Part shown: piece by piece, positions 14,772-17,735 of the stretch
Layout: the number at the start of each line of letters is the position of its first letter
Position numbering within the stretch: the stretch's first letter is position 1
Source: an uncultured Anaerotruncus sp.
Lineage (GTDB): Bacteria; Bacillota; Clostridia; Oscillospirales; CAG-272
Reading direction: 5' to 3'
Assembly (NCBI GenBank): GCA_905210995.1
Contig: CAJLZE010000046.1
Span: forward strand, 1-17,735
DNA length: 17,735 bases
Made by a program: the position numbers and the translations under genes
The notes under the pieces: model-generated
What the model was told of the DNA's origin: nothing
Database searches by the model: none
Seen by the model: only the letters and a program-made list of their open reading frames with translations

Positions 14772-14810
14772 GGAAGACCGGAGCTTTTCGTTCCGGTCTT
14801 TCTGTTTTTT
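14772..14810 (+). terminator. Riboswitch expression-platform terminator
   Basis: A 13-bp stem (14772-14784 with 14790-14802, two G-T pairs, 5-base loop) is followed by TGTTTTTT (14803-14810). It lies between the lysine aptamer and the ATG at 14841, so it is the likely switchable terminator. Confidence 0.92.
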
Positions 14811-14840
14811 CAAATAATTTTTCTGAAAGGAAACACCGTC

Positions 14841-15725
14841 ATGAAAAGAACACTCGCCATCATCCTCGCACTGATAATGTCAGTCGCGTGCACAGCACTC
14901 ACCTCCTGCTCATCCGAGAAAAAGGACATAAGCGGCGCGGGGAGCCTCGCCGACCTTGCGGGCGCAAAGATCGCAGCGCAGGCAGGCACTTTCCACGCCG
15001 AAGCCATGAAACAGATAAGCGGCAACACCGCCGACACATATCCCGAATTTGCCGACCTCCTCACCGCGCTCAAGAGCGGTGCCATAGACGGCTATATCGC
15101 CGAGGAGCCCACGGCTCTCGCGATATGCCCCACCGACGAGACACTTGACTACCTGCACCTTGTAAACAACTCGACCGGCTTCACCGCCACCGAAAAACAG
15201 ACCGGCGTTGCCATAGCCCTTGCCAAGGGCTCGGCACTCAAAGATAAGATAAACGCCGTGCTTGCCGAAATCCCCGCCGACACCCGTTATAATCTTATGC
15301 TCCAGATGGCTGATATAAGCGCCGGCAAGAAGGTCGATTCGCTCGTTCTCACCTCGGAGACGCCCGCCGCCCCCACCGGCACACTCAAGATAGCCATGGA
15401 ATGCGCCTATGAGCCCTACAACTGGACCGACCTCAACACTCCCTCGCTCGGCGCCGTGCCGATCTACGGCGAGGGCGGCAAGGTAAAGGAAGGTCAGTAT
15501 GCCAACGGCTACGACGTGCAGATCGCTCTCTACGTCGCAAACAAGCTCGGCATGAAGCTTGAGGTCTACTCCTACGAATGGGAATCCCTCGTTCCCGCCG
15601 TGCAGTCGGGCAGCGTCGATGCCATCGTCGCCGGCATGAGCCCAACACCCGAGCGCGAGGAAAAGGTCGATTTCACCGACATGTACTACACCTCCAACCT
15701 TGTTGTAATATATAAGAAGAAATAA
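14841..15725 (+). CDS. Lysine-type ABC transporter substrate-binding lipoprotein with permuted lobe order
   Basis: This 294-residue protein starts with a lipoprotein signal peptide (KR, hydrophobic stretch, LTSC with C23). It belongs to the periplasmic-binding-protein class that binds polar amino acids, but the lobes are in reverse order. Residues 35-160 are the usual second lobe: SLADLAGAKIAAQAGT, then ALKSGAIDGYIAEEPTAL and GVAIALAKGSALKDKINAVL. After a Pro/Thr linker (about 161-181) comes the usual first lobe: TLKIAMECAYEPYNW (181-195), GYDVQIALYVANKLGM, LVPAVQSGSVDAIVAGMSPT and PEREEKVDFTDMYYTSNLVV, where R272 is the usual carboxylate-binding Arg. The protein ends there. I chose the ATG at 14841 for its Shine-Dalgarno AAAGGA and because longer frames cover the riboswitch. 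The ligand is inferred from the riboswitch. Confidence 0.9.
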   Translation: MKRTLAIILALIMSVACTALTSCSSEKKDISGAGSLADLAGAKIAAQAGTFHAEAMKQISGNTADTYPEFADLLTALKSGAIDGYIAEEPTALAICPTDETLDYLHLVNNSTGFTATEKQTGVAIALAKGSALKDKINAVLAEIPADTRYNLMLQMADISAGKKVDSLVLTSETPAAPTGTLKIAMECAYEPYNWTDLNTPSLGAVPIYGEGGKVKEGQYANGYDVQIALYVANKLGMKLEVYSYEWESLVPAVQSGSVDAIVAGMSPTPEREEKVDFTDMYYTSNLVVIYKKK

Positions 15726-15727
15726 TC

Positions 15728-16507
15728 ATGAGCTTTTTCAACGATGTGATCAACATCCTCAGGGAATATTACCCCTTCATATTCAAAGGGATCGGCGTCA
15801 CGATGCTGATATCCCTTGTCGGCACCGTCGCGGGCTTTCTCATCGGGCTGCTCACGGGTATGCTCCGCACCGCACCGATGCCGCGCAATGCCGTCCTTCG
15901 CGTGCTGCGCAAAATACTCGACGCGATAATCACCGTTTATGTCGAGATATTCCGCGGCACACCTATGATGGTTCAGGCAATGGTCATCTTCTGGGGCTAC
16001 GCCTTCGCCAGCGGCGGCAACACTCTGCCCCTCATACCGTCGGGCATACTCATCGTTTCGATAAACACCGGCGCGTATATGGCAGAGATCGTCCGCGGCG
16101 GCATAATTTCGATCGACAAAGGTCAGTTCGAGGGTGCGACCTCCATCGGCATGAGCCACAGCCAGACAATGCTCAACGTCATTCTCCCGCAGGTCATACG
16201 CAATATACTCCCCTCCGTCAGCAACGAATTCGTTATCAATATAAAGGATACGTCGGTGCTGAACGTAATAGGCGTCACCGAGCTTTACTATTTCGCGGGC
16301 GTTATTAAACGCCAGAACTTCCAGACCTTCCAGACCTATTTTGTGGTCTGCGTGATCTATTTCATTCTCACCTTCAGCGTGACCTGCCTGCTCCGTTTTG
16401 CCGAAAAGAAGCTTGACGGCAAGGAAAACTACACGATATTCGGCTCGCAGAGCGACCCCGACGCCGAGATACACGTCAAAAAAGAGGAGGCGATTCCCCG
16501 TGACTGA
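15728..16507 (+). CDS. Polar amino-acid (lysine) ABC transporter permease, HisM family
   Basis: This 259-residue membrane protein has about five hydrophobic helices and is a His/Glu/Gln/Arg/opine-family permease. The first helix region is GVTMLISLVGTVAGFLIGLL (23-42), the family motif EIFRGTPMMVQ is at 73-83, and the ATPase-docking EAA loop is EGATSIGM (135-142). The last helix ends near residue 224. A charged cytoplasmic tail of about 30 residues follows, ending VKKEEAIPRD. The ATG is 2 bases after the lipoprotein stop, and the 3' end overlaps the ATPase gene by 8 bases. A single permease gene implies a homodimeric channel. Substrate assignment to lysine rests on the upstream riboswitch. Confidence 0.95.
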   Translation: MSFFNDVINILREYYPFIFKGIGVTMLISLVGTVAGFLIGLLTGMLRTAPMPRNAVLRVLRKILDAIITVYVEIFRGTPMMVQAMVIFWGYAFASGGNTLPLIPSGILIVSINTGAYMAEIVRGGIISIDKGQFEGATSIGMSHSQTMLNVILPQVIRNILPSVSNEFVINIKDTSVLNVIGVTELYYFAGVIKRQNFQTFQTYFVVCVIYFILTFSVTCLLRFAEKKLDGKENYTIFGSQSDPDAEIHVKKEEAIPRD

Positions 16508-17243
16508 AAACTCAACGAAAATCATCGAGATAGATCACCTCAGAAAGCAGTTCGGTGACCACGAGGTGCTCAAGGATATCAGCCTTTCGGTGCACAAGGG
16601 AGAGGTCGTCAGCATCATAGGCTCATCCGGATCGGGAAAATCGACCATGCTGCGCTGCATCAACCTGCTTGAAACTCCCACGGCGGGCGATATCCTCTAC
16701 AAGGGCAAAAGCATAATGTCACGCGACACAGATATAAGAAAATACCGCGCCGAGGTCGGCATGGTATTTCAGCAGTTCAACCTTTTCAACAATATGACCG
16801 CTCTCAAAAACTGCATGATAGGTCAGATGAAGGTGCTCGGACGCAGCCGCGAGGAAGCGCAGACCATCGCCATGGAATACCTTGAAAAGGTCGGGATGAG
16901 CCGGTATGTGAACGCCAAGCCCCGCCAGCTCTCCGGCGGTCAGAAGCAGCGCGTCGCCATTGCACGCACGCTTTCAATGTCGCCCGAAGTGATACTCTTC
17001 GACGAGCCGACAAGCGCCCTCGACCCCGAAATGGTCGGCGAGGTGCTCACGGTAATGCGCGCGCTTGCCGCGGCGGGCTTTACGATGATAGTCGTAACGC
17101 ACGAGATGTCGTTTGCACGCGACGTTTCGAACCGCGTGATATTCATGGATAAGGGCGTCATCTGCGAGGAAGGTACTCCCGAGGAGATATTCGTCCATCC
17201 GCGCGAAGCCCGCACACGCGAGTTTCTTTCGAGAGTACTTTAA
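16500..17243 (+). CDS. Polar amino-acid (lysine) ABC transporter ATP-binding protein
   Basis: This 247-residue ATPase powers the importer. Visible motifs are Walker A GSSGSGKST (41-49), the Q-loop VFQQFNLF (Q91/Q92), signature LSGGQKQR (144-151), Walker B VILFDE (164-169), the D-loop SALD and the switch histidine H201. The length and the VFQQFNLFNNMTALKN block are typical of the GlnQ/HisP group. I chose the GTG at 16500 because GAGGAGG lies 9 bases upstream and the product then starts with the usual short leader; the frame stays open to 16398 only inside the permease gene. The 8-base overlap with the permease implies translational coupling. The operon ends at the hairpin at 17267. Confidence 0.96.
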   Translation: MTENSTKIIEIDHLRKQFGDHEVLKDISLSVHKGEVVSIIGSSGSGKSTMLRCINLLETPTAGDILYKGKSIMSRDTDIRKYRAEVGMVFQQFNLFNNMTALKNCMIGQMKVLGRSREEAQTIAMEYLEKVGMSRYVNAKPRQLSGGQKQRVAIARTLSMSPEVILFDEPTSALDPEMVGEVLTVMRALAAAGFTMIVVTHEMSFARDVSNRVIFMDKGVICEEGTPEEIFVHPREARTREFLSRVL

Positions 17244-17266
17244 GACTCTCCCGGAACATATAGAAA

Positions 17267-17302
17267 AAATAAAGCCGGACCGCAAGGTCCGGTTTTATTT
17301 TT
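17267..17302 (+). terminator. Intrinsic terminator of the lysine-transporter operon
   Basis: CCGGACC (17275-17281), a GCAA loop and GGTCCGG (17286-17292) form the core. A/T pairs extend the stem to about 17267-17300, and the sequence runs into TTTTATTTTT. Confidence 0.92.
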
Positions 17303-17306
17303 GTAA

Positions 17307-17400
17307 GAGCGCAGTACCGGTCAAGCAGCCGTCCGCAGCTCCGCCGCACCGCCAATGCGGCGACAGATCGAAATGAAGCGCTCATTTTTTCATTTTTTTT
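17307..17400 (+). other. Structured intergenic segment with T-rich end, unassigned
   Basis: GAGCGC (17307-17312) pairs with GCGCTC (17378-17383). Inside, CGCCGCA (17342-17348) pairs with TGCGGCG (17356-17362). ATTTTTTCATTTTTTTT follows immediately. No promoter or known RNA family was recognised. It may be a second terminator for the operon or the 3' part of a small RNA. Confidence 0.35.
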
Positions 17401-17410
17401 AAAAAACGTA

Positions 17411-17439
17411 TTGCAAAAGGAGAGTAAATGTGATATAAT
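17411..17439 (+). promoter_or_regulatory. Promoter of tRNA-Thr
   Basis: TTGCAA (-35, 17411-17416), a 17-bp spacer and TATAAT (-10, 17434-17439) with a TG one base upstream. The tRNA starts 30 bases downstream, leaving a short leader to be removed by RNase P. Confidence 0.88.
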
Positions 17440-17468
17440 AATCAAGCTTGCTGAAAAGAGCGGCAATC

Positions 17469-17544
17469 GCTGGTGTGGCTCAGTTGGTAGAGCAGTTGAT
17501 TCGTAATCAACAGGTCGCGGGTTCGAGTCCCGCCACCAGCTCCA
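17469..17544 (+). tRNA. trnT-CGT: tRNA-Thr (anticodon CGT)
   Basis: The 76-nt cloverleaf has acceptor arms GCTGGTG (17469-17475) and CACCAGC (17534-17540), discriminator T and an encoded CCA (17542-17544). The D-arm is GGCTCAGTTGGTAGAGC, and the anticodon loop TTCGTAA between GTTGA and TCAAC gives CGT, read as threonine (codon ACG). The T-arm is CGCGGGTTCGAGTCCCGC. It stands alone with its own promoter and hairpin. Confidence 0.97.
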
Positions 17545-17584
17545 ACAAACCGGGAGCGGGGAAAATCCCCGCTCCCGGTTTGTT
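17544..17584 (+). terminator. Hairpin terminator directly after tRNA-Thr
   Basis: A perfect 19-bp inverted repeat (17544-17562 and 17566-17584, loop AAA) starts at the last base of the CCA end. Only a modest T-rich stretch (TTTGTTTATGTC) overlaps and follows its 3' arm. The strength of the stem still supports transcription ending here. Confidence 0.85.
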
Positions 17585-17695
17585 TATGTCTTATGTCGGC
17601 ACGATCAATTTACGAATGGTATACCCTCAAATACTCAGAACCCCGCTTTGCGGTACAATGACAGCAGACTTTCCGATTCGCCCGGCGCAAAGCAT

Positions 17696-17723
17696 TTCAA
17701 GCCCGCCCTGCGGCGGGCTTGAA
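17696..17723. repeat. Inverted repeat near window end, possible terminator
   Basis: TTCAAGCCCGCC (17696-17707) and its exact complement (17712-17723) enclose CTGC. The arms are 12 bp. No long T-run follows on either strand in view, so it is either a weak terminator for a minus-strand gene beyond the window or a repeat. Bases 17585-17695 carry no supported gene. Confidence 0.5.
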
Positions 17724-17735
17724 GGGGTCCGTGCC

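Noticed and set aside
14619..14840. Longer N-terminus for the substrate-binding protein
   Set aside because: The extension would translate the lysine riboswitch and its terminator. The ATG at 14841 begins a proper lipoprotein signal peptide with a Shine-Dalgarno.
15686..16525. Minus-strand 279-residue open frame opposite the permease gene
   Set aside because: It lies antisense to a clear HisM-type permease; its composition looks like a reverse-complement shadow.

Overview
The window looks like chromosomal DNA of a moderately GC-rich (by eye, well over 50 %) uncultured member of the Clostridia, probably an Oscillospirales-type gut Firmicute. Pointers are the large Bacillus-type SRP RNA (with Alu domain) directly upstream of dnaX, the dnaX-ybaB-recR order, the TIGR03960/TIGR03936 radical-SAM pair, the YozG/DUF2975 and DUF4173 families, a lysine riboswitch, and six sigma-A-like promoters that all have a 17-bp spacer. 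The taxon is inferred from gene content only. I see no mobile element, CRISPR array or sign of recent transfer.

Layout. (1) 1-258: 3' end of a cation:proton antiporter (+) and a bidirectional terminator. (2) 270-4210, minus strand: promoter - SRP RNA - dnaX - small membrane zinc-ribbon protein - ybaB - recR - trans-editing YbaK/ProXp-type protein, a replication/recombination/translation-quality operon with very tight junctions. (3) 4326-6724, plus strand: promoter - DUF2975 membrane protein - YozG-type HTH regulator - DUF4173 membrane protein. (4) 6765-8142, plus: promoter - anchored protein of unknown function - VanZ-family protein, closed by a shared terminator. (5) 8163-14386, minus: promoter - rlmB-type 2'-O-methyltransferase - an 837-residue degenerate P-type-ATPase-like protein - two radical-SAM-system proteins with an ATGA overlap. 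(6) 14530-17300, plus: promoter - lysine riboswitch with terminator - substrate-binding lipoprotein, permease and ATPase of a predicted lysine importer. (7) 17411-17584: stand-alone tRNA-Thr(CGT) with its own promoter and hairpin. The last 150 bases hold only an inverted repeat and a possible gene remnant.

Two proteins stand out. The lysine-binding lipoprotein (14841-15725) has its two lobes in reversed order, the C-terminal lobe of an ordinary amino-acid-binding protein preceding the N-terminal lobe, as in a circular permutant. The protein at 10859-13372 keeps the eight-helix layout of a P1B-type ATPase and one aspartate where the phosphorylated Asp should be. It has lost the DKTGT, CPC, TGE, TGDN and GDGxND motifs and gained a roughly 230-residue acidic N-terminal region. 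It is best read as a pseudo-transporter with a non-canonical role.
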